A stretch of DNA of 64,000 nt from Candidatus Marithrix sp. (lineage in GTDB: Bacteria > Pseudomonadota > Gammaproteobacteria > Beggiatoales > Beggiatoaceae). Of the stretch, positions 43,452 through 53,029 are shown one piece after another. Numbering within the stretch: position 1 is the stretch's first letter; each line of letters opens with the position of its first letter. Location: the NCBI GenBank assembly GCA_016744775.1, contig JADGDS010000003.1:243946-307945 (forward strand). The letters are read 5' to 3'. Below the pieces are notes generated by a model. It searched no databases, had not been told where the DNA came from, and saw only the letters and a program-made list of their open reading frames with translations. The translations under genes and the position numbers were made by a program.

Positions 43452-43549
43452 ATCAGAATTTTCAGGATTTTAGGATTTTCAGAATTAACCAAAATCCATT
43501 TGAAATTTATTCTGTCAATTCTAAAATCCTGTAAATCCTGATTCAGACA
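43445..43549. repeat. Family B inverted repeat copy 4
   Basis: Left end TGTCTGAATCAGAATTTTCA, right end TGTAAATCCTGATTCAGACA. It overlaps the 3' end of the GxxExxY gene and supplies its TGA stop. Confidence 0.9.
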
Positions 43550-43566
43550 AAAGAGTATAAAATAAA

Positions 43567-44547
43567 ATGAAACAAATATTAATAACAGGCGCGGCTGGTT
43601 TTATCGGCAGCCATTTAACAGAAGAATTAGTCCAAGCAGGGCATAAAGTCCGTGCAATGGTGCATTACAATTTTCAGAGTAACTGGGGTTGGTTAGAATC
43701 TTTGCCTAAAGAAATTATGGCAAATGTTGAGGTTTTTCCAGCAGATATTGCTGACCCTTTCGCAGTGCAAAAAGCAGTCTCTGGCTGTGATGTTGTTTAT
43801 CACCTTGCCGCTTTAATCGCGATTCCTTACTCATACCGCGCTCCAGCGGCTTATGTTGAAACCAATATTAAAGGCACACTAAATATACTAGAAGCCTGTA
43901 GAAATGAACAAGTTAGCCGCCTAGTACATACATCAACATCAGAAACCTATGGCACAGCACAGTATGTACCAATTGATGAAAAACATCCATTAGTTGGACA
44001 ATCACCATATTCAGCCTCTAAAATTGCCGCTGATAAACTAGCTGAATCCTACTATTTATCTTTTGATTTACCAGTAGCAACTATTAGACCCTTCAATACA
44101 TTTGGACCTCGACAATCAGCAAGGGCAGTAATACCAACGGTAATATCTCAAGCACTATCTGGTAATAACACCATTCGTTTAGGTGCATTATCTCCGATTC
44201 GAGATTTAAATTATGTCAAAGACACAGTACGTGGTTTTATGGCAGTAGCAAATTCTGATGCTGCAATAGGCAATGTAACGAACATAGGGCGCGGCGAAGG
44301 TGTTACAATAGGTGAATTAGCCCAATTAATTTTAGATATTTGTGATTCTAATGCAACAATTGAAGTTGACAACGCGCGTCTTCGCCCTGAAAAAAGTGAA
44401 GTAATGGCATTAATCTGTAATAATGACAAAGCAAAAAAAGTATTAAATTGGCAACCCAGTTATTCTTTACAACAAGGTTTAGAAGAAACAGTGAATTGGG
44501 TAAAACAAAATTTAGAGAAATATAAAGTAGGGATTTATAATACATAA
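43567..44547 (+). CDS. NAD-dependent sugar epimerase/4,6-dehydratase (extended SDR)
   Basis: The 326-residue protein has the NAD site ITGAAGFIGSHLTEELVQAG, HLAALIAIPYSYRAP, TSTSETYGTA and the catalytic Y-X3-K in SPYSASKIAADKL (Tyr near 148), then RPFNTFGPRQSARAVIPT. This resembles the NAD-dependent 4,6-dehydratases of LegB type. With the nucleotidyltransferase (44673) and DegT aminotransferase (45384) it forms a set able to make a 4-amino-4,6-dideoxy sugar. The exact nucleotide sugar is inference. Confidence 0.8.
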   Translation: MKQILITGAAGFIGSHLTEELVQAGHKVRAMVHYNFQSNWGWLESLPKEIMANVEVFPADIADPFAVQKAVSGCDVVYHLAALIAIPYSYRAPAAYVETNIKGTLNILEACRNEQVSRLVHTSTSETYGTAQYVPIDEKHPLVGQSPYSASKIAADKLAESYYLSFDLPVATIRPFNTFGPRQSARAVIPTVISQALSGNNTIRLGALSPIRDLNYVKDTVRGFMAVANSDAAIGNVTNIGRGEGVTIGELAQLILDICDSNATIEVDNARLRPEKSEVMALICNNDKAKKVLNWQPSYSLQQGLEETVNWVKQNLEKYKVGIYNT

Positions 44548-44548
44548 A

Positions 44549-44652
44549 TGTCTGAATCAGAATTTACAGGATTTTAGGATTTTCAGGATTAATAGCCTCT
44601 ATTTAAACTTTATTCTGTAAATTCTAAAATTTTGTAAATCCTGATTCAGACA
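44549..44652. repeat. Family B inverted repeat copy 5
   Basis: It starts TGTCTGAATCAGAATTTACA two bases after the epimerase stop and ends TGTAAATCCTGATTCAGACA by the complement rule with one change. It separates the epimerase and nucleotidyltransferase genes. Confidence 0.9.
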
Positions 44653-44672
44653 ATAATTTACATAAAAAATAT

Positions 44673-45380
44673 ATGAAAGCAGTAATTCAAGCAGGCGGTA
44701 AAGGCACTCGTTTAAGACCATATACCTTAGTACTACCAAAACCTTTAATGCCAGTAGGCGATTTGCCGGTTATTGAAATGTTAATCAAATGGCTACGACG
44801 CTATGGGATTCGAGAAATTTATATAACAACTGGTTATTTAGGTCATTTGCTCCGTTCACTTTGTGGCGACGGTAGCCAATGGGATTGTAAAATAACTTAC
44901 AGTGAAGAAGTTGAACCACTTGGAACTATTGGTGCTTTAGACTTAATTCGTGAACAATTAGACGAAACATTTTTAGTACTAAATGGAGATTTAGTAACTG
45001 ATCTTGACTTACGTGCATTTTATCGTTATCACCATGAACATAAAGACTTATTAACAGTTGGTGTAACTAATAAAAAGGTAAAAGTGGATCTAGGTGTTAT
45101 TGAAACAAAAGACCAACAAATTACCAATTTTTATGAAAAACCATCATTTGATTACCAAGTAAGTATGGGAATATATTGCATGGAACCAGATATATTAAAA
45201 CATGTTCCCAAAGCAGTACCATTTGGTTTTGATGACTTGATGTATAGTATGTTAGATCATAAGTTACCAGTACATGTTTATCAACATAAAGGATCATGGA
45301 TGGATATTGGTCGCCCAGAAGACTTTCAAAAGGCACAAGAACTATTCCAAGAAGCTAATATTCCAATGTTAGGTTTATAA
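44673..45380 (+). CDS. Sugar-phosphate nucleotidyltransferase
   Basis: The 235-residue protein has the GT-A nucleotidyltransferase signature AVIQAGGKGTRLRPYT, then LPKPLMPVGDLPVIEMLIKW. LGTIGALDLI and the metal-site LVLNGDLVTD follow. It has no acyltransferase extension, so it is the short form that activates a hexose-1-phosphate. It ends 3 bp before the aminotransferase gene, so they are co-transcribed. Which sugar and nucleotide it uses cannot be read from sequence. Confidence 0.85.
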   Translation: MKAVIQAGGKGTRLRPYTLVLPKPLMPVGDLPVIEMLIKWLRRYGIREIYITTGYLGHLLRSLCGDGSQWDCKITYSEEVEPLGTIGALDLIREQLDETFLVLNGDLVTDLDLRAFYRYHHEHKDLLTVGVTNKKVKVDLGVIETKDQQITNFYEKPSFDYQVSMGIYCMEPDILKHVPKAVPFGFDDLMYSMLDHKLPVHVYQHKGSWMDIGRPEDFQKAQELFQEANIPMLGL

Positions 45381-45383
45381 AAA

Positions 45384-46487
45384 ATGATTTCATTAGCGGC
45401 TCCGATATTGGGAGAATCAGAAAAACAAGCATTATCAGCTGTTATTGATAGCGGCTGGTTGACTATGGGCGACCAAGTCAAAAACTTTGAAAAATCATTT
45501 GCGGAATTGCACGGAGTAGCAGAAGCAGTAGCTGTCAGTTCTTGTACAGCCGGTTTACATTTAAGCTTAGCTGCTTTAGGCGTGGGAGATGGAGATGAAG
45601 TATTGGTTCCATCACTAACTTTTGTTGCCACAGTTAATGCCATATTATATGTCGGCGCTACCCCAGTATTTGTTGATATAGAATCTTTAGAGCATCCACA
45701 TATATCACTTGAAGATGCTAAAAATAAAATCACCGCAAAAACTAAAGCTGTAATTGTAATGCATTATGCGGGTTATCTAATAGATAACTTAACTGATTGG
45801 CGAACATTTGCTGATGCTAATAAACTGTTTTTGGTTGAAGATGCCGCTCATGCTCCGGGCATAGAAACCGTTGGGCAAATAGCAGATGCTGCTGCATTTA
45901 GTTTTTTTAGTAATAAGAATATGACTACAGCAGAAGGTGGTATGGTAATAGCGCGTCAACCTGAAATATTAGAAAAAATTCGCGCTTTACGTAGTCATGG
46001 AATGACAACTAGTACACTTGATAGAGACAAGGGTCATGCTTATTCCTATGATGTAACTATGTTAGGATATAACTATAGAATGGATGAATTGCGTGCTGCA
46101 ATGGGTATATGTCAATTATCTCAACTAAAAAAATGGAATGCAAAGCGCAAAGAACTAACAGCAATTTACCGTAAATTATTCAGCAACTCAAATATAAAAA
46201 TTCCATTTAAAGACCATAAAATAACAGCGGCACACTTATTACCAATCTTATTACCAGAAAATATTGACCGTACACAAGTAATGAAACAATTACGTACTGC
46301 TGGCATCCAAACTAGTATTCATTATCCACCAGTGCATAAGTTTTCCTACTATCAAAAACACTTTCCAAACATTAAACTAAATACAACTGAAAATTTTTAT
46401 AAACATGTAATAACATTACCTCTGTATCCAGATTTAAATCAATCAGATATAGAAACTATCGTAAAAAGTGTGAATTCTTGTGTGTAA
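45384..46487 (+). CDS. DegT/DnrJ/EryC1/StrS family PLP aminotransferase
   Basis: The 367-residue protein starts with SLAAPILGESEKQALSAV. It has SSCTAGLHLSLAALGVGDGD, VLVPSLTFVATVNAILYVGA, EDAAHAPG and the PLP lysine K178 in SFFSNKNMTTAEGG. It aminates a keto-sugar nucleotide, probably the 4-keto-6-deoxy product of the SDR enzyme at 43567. It overlaps the phosphoglycosyltransferase gene by 8 bp, and the linked order suggests that the initiating sugar is made here. Confidence 0.85.
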   Translation: MISLAAPILGESEKQALSAVIDSGWLTMGDQVKNFEKSFAELHGVAEAVAVSSCTAGLHLSLAALGVGDGDEVLVPSLTFVATVNAILYVGATPVFVDIESLEHPHISLEDAKNKITAKTKAVIVMHYAGYLIDNLTDWRTFADANKLFLVEDAAHAPGIETVGQIADAAAFSFFSNKNMTTAEGGMVIARQPEILEKIRALRSHGMTTSTLDRDKGHAYSYDVTMLGYNYRMDELRAAMGICQLSQLKKWNAKRKELTAIYRKLFSNSNIKIPFKDHKITAAHLLPILLPENIDRTQVMKQLRTAGIQTSIHYPPVHKFSYYQKHFPNIKLNTTENFYKHVITLPLYPDLNQSDIETIVKSVNSCV

Positions 46488-47820
46488 ACGAATAATAGAT
46501 ATAGTTTTCTCTTTATTGGGATTATTATTAGCGGCACCATTAATGCTGCTAATTGCCTTGGCAATACGTATTGAGTCCCCGGGTAATATAATTTTTTCTC
46601 AGAAACGTTTAGGTTTTAAGGGAAAACATTTTTTGGTGCATAAGTTCCGCAAATTTCCAAGTGATTGGGGTAACGTTGGACCCGGTGTCACTATGGCTAA
46701 CGATGCCAGAATGACGCGAGTCGGCAAATTTATAGAAAGAACCAAACTGGACGAACTGCCTCAATTATGGAATATTCTGCTTGGAGAAATGTCTTTTGTG
46801 GGACCACGACCAGAAAGTTTAAAATATGCTGATTTATTTCAAGAAGAATTTAGTGAAGTTTTAGATCATGTTCCCGGTATTTTTGGACCTAATCAAATTG
46901 CATTTAGAAATGAAAGTGAATTATATCCATCAGACCAAGATCCAGAAATATTTTATCGAACTGTTCTATTTCCCAAAAAAGCCAAACAAGATTTAAAATA
47001 CTTTGCTAAAGCCAATTGCTTTACTGATTTAGTTTTAATATTTCAAGGTGTCTGGGTAAGTTTGATCGGCGTAGCAAATTGGCAACGCTTAATAAATTTG
47101 CATAGTGCGATTATATTATTAGATATAATGGTTATAGAATTTGCTTGGTCTGCAAGTAATTGGCTGCGTTTTGGATTTGACATAAATGAAGCATACACAT
47201 CAGTGTTAATAACAGGAACGTGGTTATTTCCATTAATATTAATTCCCGCTATGATAATTCTAGGGAATTATCGCCATCCAGTACGATATTTTTCACTACA
47301 TGATGCAGCGCGTTTAATTAAAATTGTTTCTTTTTGCTTGATGTTATCTTATTTTATAATAATGTTTCTATATAGATATAGTTCCATTATTCTATTACCT
47401 ATTACATTAATAATAGCCCTGCCTTTTATGATAGTGCCAAGAATTTTGTATCGTGAACGTTGGTTACGCTCACGCTATTCAGGCAGCAAAAAACGACAAA
47501 AAATTCCAGTATTGTTTTACGGAGCAGGTAGCCGTGGTACAGCCTTAATTTCCTTATTAGAACGAGGATTTCCTAGAGTTGAAATCATAGGATTTATTGA
47601 TGATGAAGAACTAATAAGGGGGCGTTTTATATCAAAATATAAAATGATAGGTTGTGAACGTGACTTAGATACACTTTATACTATGTATAAATTTGAACAA
47701 CTTTGGGTTACATTTATACCCACGAAAGGCAAATATCCTCGTTTAAAAAACTGGTGCGAGTCACATAATGTGACTCTAATTGTACCGTTTACTATGGAAC
47801 CTTTTGCGCAGATTCGTTAG
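46480..47820 (+). CDS. Phosphoglycosyltransferase (PGT) with C-terminal membrane plus CoA-binding-like domain (reversed order)
   Basis: Residues 1-200 form a bacterial sugar transferase: CKRIIDIVFSLLGLLLAAP membrane helix, SQKRLGFKGKHFLVHKFRKF, the catalytic D91-E92 in KLDELPQLWN and SFVGPRPES. Residues about 205-320 hold four membrane helices. Residues about 345-446 form a Rossmann-like domain (VLFYGAGSRGTALISLLE, IIGFIDDEE). WcaJ/WbaP-type enzymes have the four helices and the Rossmann domain before the catalytic domain; here the order is reversed, and the tail resembles a WbpM/CapD-like protein lacking its SDR part. It would start repeat-unit synthesis on undecaprenyl phosphate. Start GTG 46480. 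The last 29 bp overlap the ligase gene. Confidence 0.8.
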   Translation: MCKRIIDIVFSLLGLLLAAPLMLLIALAIRIESPGNIIFSQKRLGFKGKHFLVHKFRKFPSDWGNVGPGVTMANDARMTRVGKFIERTKLDELPQLWNILLGEMSFVGPRPESLKYADLFQEEFSEVLDHVPGIFGPNQIAFRNESELYPSDQDPEIFYRTVLFPKKAKQDLKYFAKANCFTDLVLIFQGVWVSLIGVANWQRLINLHSAIILLDIMVIEFAWSASNWLRFGFDINEAYTSVLITGTWLFPLILIPAMIILGNYRHPVRYFSLHDAARLIKIVSFCLMLSYFIIMFLYRYSSIILLPITLIIALPFMIVPRILYRERWLRSRYSGSKKRQKIPVLFYGAGSRGTALISLLERGFPRVEIIGFIDDEELIRGRFISKYKMIGCERDLDTLYTMYKFEQLWVTFIPTKGKYPRLKNWCESHNVTLIVPFTMEPFAQIR

Positions 47821-49021
47821 AAATCATCAATAGCCAAACCATACACAATACCCAGCCCATAGAATAATCAAGATAATTATCAAATATTAAAGAGCTTAAT
47901 ATAGCAATAAAAATTGCTATATTACCTGCATAATAAGCTCTTTTTAACAGCAATACTAATAATAATATCAGACTAACGACCCCAATAATACCCGAATCAA
48001 TTAAGACTTGTAAATAATAGTTATGTAAATTAATACGTCCTGATTTATACTTGTTAGATAACCGATAACTGCCAGCACCCATACCCATCCAAGGAGTTTC
48101 CTTCCATAAACCAATTCCATGTTTCCAAATCATGATTCTTGAAGTTGTACTCGTATTATCTAATTTTGGGACAAAATCTTGTAAAGATAAAGCTTGATTT
48201 TGACTAATTTTCGCCAAATAAGGTAAAGCCCTACCATACTTTTCTACCACTCGATCATTATTTATCACCAGAAAATGTATTCCAATAATAGCAATAAGCA
48301 GCAATGAAACAGTTGTTTTAGGGGATTTTAAAAAGCTTTTAAATGACATTGCCAGAAAACCAACTCCAAGAGTAAATATAAAATTTCGAGACTCACTCAT
48401 AATGCCAGTATAAAGACTTAAAAGAGCTAAAAAGATAAAAAAAAGTTTAGCTTCAGTAGTGATTGCTAGTCTTAAACAAACTAATACAATAATGGCAGCA
48501 AGAACGCCAAAAATGGTACTATTTCTAGTAAAAGAAGTAATAGCTCTAAATGAATAATATTGATGTATATCATCAGCGACAAAAAATTGAGTTAAAATTT
48601 TAGAAAAAGACATATCAAAAATCTGCCAAAAAGCAACCAATGCCATAAACAGCATCACAGCCCAACCTATCCAACGATATTTTTGTCCACTACTATATTG
48701 AAATATCACCCAAGCCATAGGAAAAATTAGCCAGACAGCAAATGATGCAAAGCCATAAAATATTAGTTGAGTGGTAGTTTCAAAACGGTGTAAATTAGTC
48801 AATAAAGATATAATATTAATGACTAAAAACAAACTAATAGCGACAATTTCCCAAAGATAAGTCTTGAATAAATGACGATAGTTTTTGATAATGGTAATAA
48901 GAAACCATATACCAATCAAGACAAACAAACCCATTCCCATATAACGGTTTATATTAGGAATGTTAATAGGTTTAATGACGGCTATGGTAAAGAATATGAA
49001 GAAAATAAAATGAGTATTCAT
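47792..49021 (-). CDS. O-antigen ligase / Wzy-like family membrane protein (right copy)
   Basis: The 409-residue protein is a close paralogue of the protein at 7960-9198: the same start (MNTHFIFFIFF), IKPIN and NINRY..MG, SRNFIFTLG and LHNYYLQVL(I/V)DSGIIG, and the same end ISNES(A/G)Q. It has ten or eleven membrane segments and the Wzy_C-type loop (MIWKHGIGLWKETPWMGMGA). Much of the DNA is identical too, especially the last 70 bp. It is convergent with the PGT gene and overlaps it by 29 bp. It marks the right edge of the cluster. Confidence 0.8.
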   Translation of the reverse strand: MNTHFIFFIFFTIAVIKPINIPNINRYMGMGLFVLIGIWFLITIIKNYRHLFKTYLWEIVAISLFLVINIISLLTNLHRFETTTQLIFYGFASFAVWLIFPMAWVIFQYSSGQKYRWIGWAVMLFMALVAFWQIFDMSFSKILTQFFVADDIHQYYSFRAITSFTRNSTIFGVLAAIIVLVCLRLAITTEAKLFFIFLALLSLYTGIMSESRNFIFTLGVGFLAMSFKSFLKSPKTTVSLLLIAIIGIHFLVINNDRVVEKYGRALPYLAKISQNQALSLQDFVPKLDNTSTTSRIMIWKHGIGLWKETPWMGMGAGSYRLSNKYKSGRINLHNYYLQVLIDSGIIGVVSLILLLVLLLKRAYYAGNIAIFIAILSSLIFDNYLDYSMGWVLCMVWLLMISNESAQKVP

Positions 49022-49059
49022 TTAAAAATCCAATTTTTATAAAAAGTATGCTTTGGTTA

Positions 49060-49087
49060 TTGAAACAATCTCAACAACGAGTATAAT
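49060..49087 (+). promoter_or_regulatory. Predicted sigma-70-type promoter of the serpin gene
   Basis: TTGAAA (49060-49065) and TATAAT (49082-49087) are separated by 16 bases. The start codon lies 29 bases further on, with AAGGA 9 bases before it. Confidence 0.6.
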
Positions 49088-49115
49088 ACTCCTGTCACTT
49101 AAAAGGAATAAAATA

Positions 49116-50345
49116 ATGCAATTTACACCCAAGATCATAACTTATAGTTTATTCGTAGCAGCACTGCTGAATATAAATGTTTCAGCTGAGAATGCTTTTG
49201 ATTTAGTCAATAAAGTCGTAACAGCTAATAACAAGTTTGCATTTGACTGTTATGCCAAATTAAAACCTAATACTAATATATTTTTTTCACCTTACAGTAT
49301 TTCCACCGCTCTTGCTATGACTTATCTCGGTGCCAGAGGAAATACCAGAACACAAATTTCTCAAACATTACACTTCCCTAAAAATCAAAATGAACTAGAT
49401 ACTGCATTTTATCATTTGATTAATTTAATTAATCAAGCAAGCAAACATAAAAATATTAGTATTCATACCGCCAACTCAATTTGGGCGCAAAAAGATTATC
49501 CTTTGCGTGCAGCATTCACAGATGCTCTAAATAAATATTATCAAACCGAATTAAAAAAAGTTGATTTTAAAACCGCATATAAACAAGTTCGCAAACAAAT
49601 AAATGCTTGGGTAGCAAAACAAACCAATCAGAAAATCAAAAAGTTAGTAAACAAAAGAGTATTAAACACATTAACACGGCTGGTATTAATAAATGCCATT
49701 TACTTTAAAGCTAATTGGGCACATCCATTTGATCCAAAGGATACTAAAAACGCGCCATTTTGGATTAGTAACAACCAGAAAGTTACCGTGCCAATGATGA
49801 ATAAAAAACAGTTTTCTGGCTATATGGAAACTAAGGAATTACAAATACTTCAACTACCATATCAAGGAGCTGGCAAATATAAGCATAAAAATCGCCTTTC
49901 AATGACAATCTTATTACCAAAAGAAAGAAATGGTTTAGTCAAATTAGAACAAACCCTCACAGCAAGCAAACTTGAACAATTATTCAAACAATTAGACTGG
50001 CAAAAAGTGCAAGTCTCAATGCCAAAATTTAAAATAAACAGTAAATTTAACTTATCACAAACATTAGAGAGATTAGGTATTAAAGACGCTTTTAATGGTA
50101 ACGCAGATTTTTCAGGTATAGACGGCACAAAAACCTTATCATTAGACTCAGTAATTCACCAAGCCTTCGTCGAAGTGAATGAAAAAGGAACCGAAGCAGC
50201 GGCTGCCACAGCTATATTTATGACTAGAGGTTTAGCACCAAAAGCACCAGAATTCGATGCCGATCATCCATTTATATTCTTGATTCGTCACAACGATTCA
50301 GGCAGTATATTGTTTATGGGGCGCGTGGTTAATCCAAGTAAATAA
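49116..50345 (+). CDS. Secreted serpin (serine protease inhibitor)
   Basis: The 409-residue protein has a signal peptide (about residues 1-23, ending VSA-EN) and a full serpin fold: NIFFSPYSISTALAMTYLGA, LINAIYFKANWAHPFD, and the breach/hinge AFVEVNEKGTEAAAATAIFM. The hinge GTEAAAAT has the small residues needed for loop insertion, so it should be inhibitory. The scissile region is near MTRGLAPKAP, with Arg as a candidate P1. It ends FDADHPFIFLIRHN and FMGRVVNP. Bacterial serpins are uncommon and trap serine or cysteine proteases; the C25 peptidase at 61560 is a possible but untested partner. The ATG at 49053 would destroy the signal peptide. Confidence 0.9.
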   Translation: MQFTPKIITYSLFVAALLNINVSAENAFDLVNKVVTANNKFAFDCYAKLKPNTNIFFSPYSISTALAMTYLGARGNTRTQISQTLHFPKNQNELDTAFYHLINLINQASKHKNISIHTANSIWAQKDYPLRAAFTDALNKYYQTELKKVDFKTAYKQVRKQINAWVAKQTNQKIKKLVNKRVLNTLTRLVLINAIYFKANWAHPFDPKDTKNAPFWISNNQKVTVPMMNKKQFSGYMETKELQILQLPYQGAGKYKHKNRLSMTILLPKERNGLVKLEQTLTASKLEQLFKQLDWQKVQVSMPKFKINSKFNLSQTLERLGIKDAFNGNADFSGIDGTKTLSLDSVIHQAFVEVNEKGTEAAAATAIFMTRGLAPKAPEFDADHPFIFLIRHNDSGSILFMGRVVNPSK

Positions 50346-50360
50346 AAATCCTCCTAAAGC

Positions 50361-50438
50361 AAGCCCCCCAGCCCCCTAAAGGGGGAGCAACAAAATCCAT
50401 GTAATGAACTACTCCCCCTTTAGGGGGTTGGGGGGCTT
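50361..50438. repeat. Family A palindromic element copy 3, between convergent genes
   Basis: Arms AAGCCCCCCAGCCCCC...TAAAGGGGGAG and their complement form a long hairpin between the serpin and recQ 3' ends, where it could terminate both. The last base touches the recQ stop codon. The outer TGATGTTACGCA ends seen in copy 1 are missing. Confidence 0.85.
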
Positions 50439-52558
50439 TACCGCCACAAATTAGCCCTAACACATTTCAAAATCTCATAACTATATTCACCATCAAAAGC
50501 ATCAAAAACTGGTTTTAAAGTATGCTGTTCTTCAGTTGGTAGCTCTAATAAGTTATCTTTAATTTCTTTTATTTCTTCTTCTGTTAGTTTGATTACATCA
50601 GCTAATTCTATTTGTCTGGCTTCTATGCCCTCAGATAAGTGTTGATAAATAGTTGAAGCTTTTAAAGCGCGTTCTTCGGCTATTTCTTCTATTGACTGCC
50701 CCTGTTGAAAAGCATCAATACTTATTGCCGCTGAATCTGATGTTGTGCTTGATAGTGGATGTTCATTTAATATATCTATAAATGCTTGTGCATAGCGTTC
50801 TAGTTTGCTCTTACCAACTCCTGATAATAGTGAAAATTCTTTTAAACTACTTGGACGTTTAGAAACCATTTCTTCTAAGGTGCTATCATGGAAGATTACA
50901 TAAGGTGGAACATCTTGGGCTTTTGCTAGTTCTAAACGTTTGCTGCGTAGTTTTTCCCAAAGAATTTTATCTGTTTGAAATGTCTTAGTTTTATTGTCTT
51001 TTTTGCTGGTTTTCTTAGTGGCTATATCTTTACGTAAATTGAGACGCATTTCACCGCGTAATACTGAACGAGAATTATCTGTAAGTTCTACGCTTCCAAA
51101 ACCTTCAACATCAACATTAGCAAAATTCATAGCAATTAATTGTCGAAATACTGAACGCCATTCTCCTTCTTTTAATTCCTTACCAATTCCAAAAGTACTA
51201 ATATTCGTATGTCCTAATTTTATGATACGATCATTATTCCTTCCTAATAAAACATCAATTAAATAATTAACTCCAAAACGTTGCCCAGTACGATAAATAC
51301 AGGATAAGGCTTTTTGAGCCACTTCAGTACCATCAAAAGTTGCAACTGGTTCCAAGCAAGTATCGCAATTACCACAAGCTTTTGCCAAGTTTTCACCAAA
51401 ATAATTTAATAAAACTTGACGACGACAACTTGACATTTCACAATAGCCAAGCATAGAATCTAATTTATGCCGCTCAATACGTTTTTGTTGCTCATGAGCC
51501 TCTGAACTATCTAAAAATCGTCGCAACATAATAACATCTTGTAAACCATAAGCCATCCAAGCATTTGCCGGTAAACCATCGCGCCCAGCTCGCCCAGTTT
51601 CTTGATAATAAGCCTCTAAGCTTTTAGGTAAATCTAAATGAGCAACAAAACGTACATTAGACTTATCAATTCCCATTCCAAAGGCAATAGTTGCAACTAT
51701 TATAATACCTTCTTCGCGTAAAAAACGGTTTTGATTATTTGCACGTATATTATTATCTAAACCAGCATGATAAGGCAAAGCTAACCAACCTTGTTTATTT
51801 AACCAAGCGGCAACTGCTTCTACCCTTTTACGCGATAAACAATAAACAATACCAGCGTCACCTTTATGCCCCTCAGTTTCAAGAAAGTTTAATAATTGAC
51901 GACGACCATTATCTTTTTGCACCACATAATAACAAATATTAGGGCGATCAAAACTGGTTATAAATACTTCTGCCTGCTCTAAAGCCAAATGTTTTATAAT
52001 ATCATTACGTGTTGGTTCATCAGCGGTAGCAGTGAGAGCAATGCGTGGTATCTGAGGAAAACGTTGAGCTAAAACAGATAATTGAGTATATTCTGGTCTA
52101 AAATCATGCCCCCATTGTGATAAACAATGAGCTTCATCAATAGCAAATAACGCGATATTAGCAGTATCAAGAAATTCTAAAAAGCGCGTAGTCATTAATC
52201 GCTCAGGTGCAATATATAATAAGTCTAATTCACCTTGACGTAACTGATTTGAAACTGAGCGTGCTTGTTCAAGGGTTAAACTAGAATTTAAATAAGCGGC
52301 ACGAACACCATATTGTTGTAATGCAGTAACTTGGTCTTGCATTAAAGCAATTAATGGCGAAATAATAATAGCGACACCGGGGCGAATTATAGCGGGAATT
52401 TGATAACATAAAGACTTACCGCCACCAGTAGGCATTAATACTAGCGCATTGTTTCCAGTGACAACATGCTCAATAATATCGGCTTGTTGCCCACGAAAAT
52501 TTTGATAACCAAAGATATTTTGTAGTATATCTAAGGCTGATAATTGGGAATTATTCAT
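50438..52558 (-). CDS. recQ: ATP-dependent DNA helicase RecQ
   Basis: RecQ unwinds DNA 3' to 5' in recombination and repair. Visible parts are [11 protein letters not shown] (motif 0), [12 protein letters not shown] (Walker A), [19 protein letters not shown] (DEAH) and [33 protein letters not shown] is motif VI. The zinc-binding [15 protein letters not shown] with CGNCDTC is followed by the RQC winged helix and an HRDC domain ([20 protein letters not shown]). A C-terminal HTH-like extension ([20 protein letters not shown]) is also present. Length 706 is slightly above the usual 600-ish because of that extension. The stop abuts palindromic element A3. Confidence 0.95.
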   Translation of the reverse strand: MNNSQLSALDILQNIFGYQNFRGQQADIIEHVVTGNNALVLMPTGGGKSLCYQIPAIIRPGVAIIISPLIALMQDQVTALQQYGVRAAYLNSSLTLEQARSVSNQLRQGELDLLYIAPERLMTTRFLEFLDTANIALFAIDEAHCLSQWGHDFRPEYTQLSVLAQRFPQIPRIALTATADEPTRNDIIKHLALEQAEVFITSFDRPNICYYVVQKDNGRRQLLNFLETEGHKGDAGIVYCLSRKRVEAVAAWLNKQGWLALPYHAGLDNNIRANNQNRFLREEGIIIVATIAFGMGIDKSNVRFVAHLDLPKSLEAYYQETGRAGRDGLPANAWMAYGLQDVIMLRRFLDSSEAHEQQKRIERHKLDSMLGYCEMSSCRRQVLLNYFGENLAKACGNCDTCLEPVATFDGTEVAQKALSCIYRTGQRFGVNYLIDVLLGRNNDRIIKLGHTNISTFGIGKELKEGEWRSVFRQLIAMNFANVDVEGFGSVELTDNSRSVLRGEMRLNLRKDIATKKTSKKDNKTKTFQTDKILWEKLRSKRLELAKAQDVPPYVIFHDSTLEEMVSKRPSSLKEFSLLSGVGKSKLERYAQAFIDILNEHPLSSTTSDSAAISIDAFQQGQSIEEIAEERALKASTIYQHLSEGIEARQIELADVIKLTEEEIKEIKDNLLELPTEEQHTLKPVFDAFDGEYSYEILKCVRANLWR

Positions 52559-52624
52559 TTTTTAGATTATACCATACATATCTCAAGGTTTGCATTTAGT
52601 ATTATTTATAGTAATGGATTGATA

Positions 52625-53029
52625 ATGACAAATAATTTAGATATACGATGGAAACAACGTTTTCATAATTTTGAGAAAGCTTATAATCAGTTAAAAGATT
52701 CAGTTTTAATAGCAAATGATTTATCTGTGCTTGAAAAAGAAGGTATGATTCAAAGGTTTGAATATACTTTTGAGTTATCATGGAAAACTTTAAAAGATTA
52801 TCTGGAAAGTAAAGCTGTTGTTGCTAAATTTCCAAGAGAAGTTATTAAACAGGCGTTTCATTATGAAATTATAAGTGATGGTGAATTATGGATGGATATG
52901 TTAGAAAAACGTAATTTAATTGCACATACTTATGATGAAGTATTATTTGAAATAGCAGTAGATAAAATAACAAATCAGTATTTTAATGCTGTCACTCAAG
53001 TATATATTTACTTACGAGATATGAACTAA
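52625..53029 (+). CDS. HEPN toxin / nucleotidyltransferase substrate-binding protein (HI0074 family)
   Basis: The 134-residue helical protein matches the HI0074 family: FEYTFELSWKTLKDYLESK, FPREVIKQAFHYEII, and the HEPN R-X4-H motif R96NLIAH101 in EKRNLIAHTYDE. In HEPN-MNT toxin-antitoxin pairs this is the RNase toxin, neutralised when its MNT partner adds AMP near the active site. The start at 52625 matches homologues; an upstream in-frame ATG at 52544 overlaps recQ. The gene overlaps the MNT gene by 1 bp. It is divergent from recQ. Confidence 0.85.
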   Translation: MTNNLDIRWKQRFHNFEKAYNQLKDSVLIANDLSVLEKEGMIQRFEYTFELSWKTLKDYLESKAVVAKFPREVIKQAFHYEIISDGELWMDMLEKRNLIAHTYDEVLFEIAVDKITNQYFNAVTQVYIYLRDMN

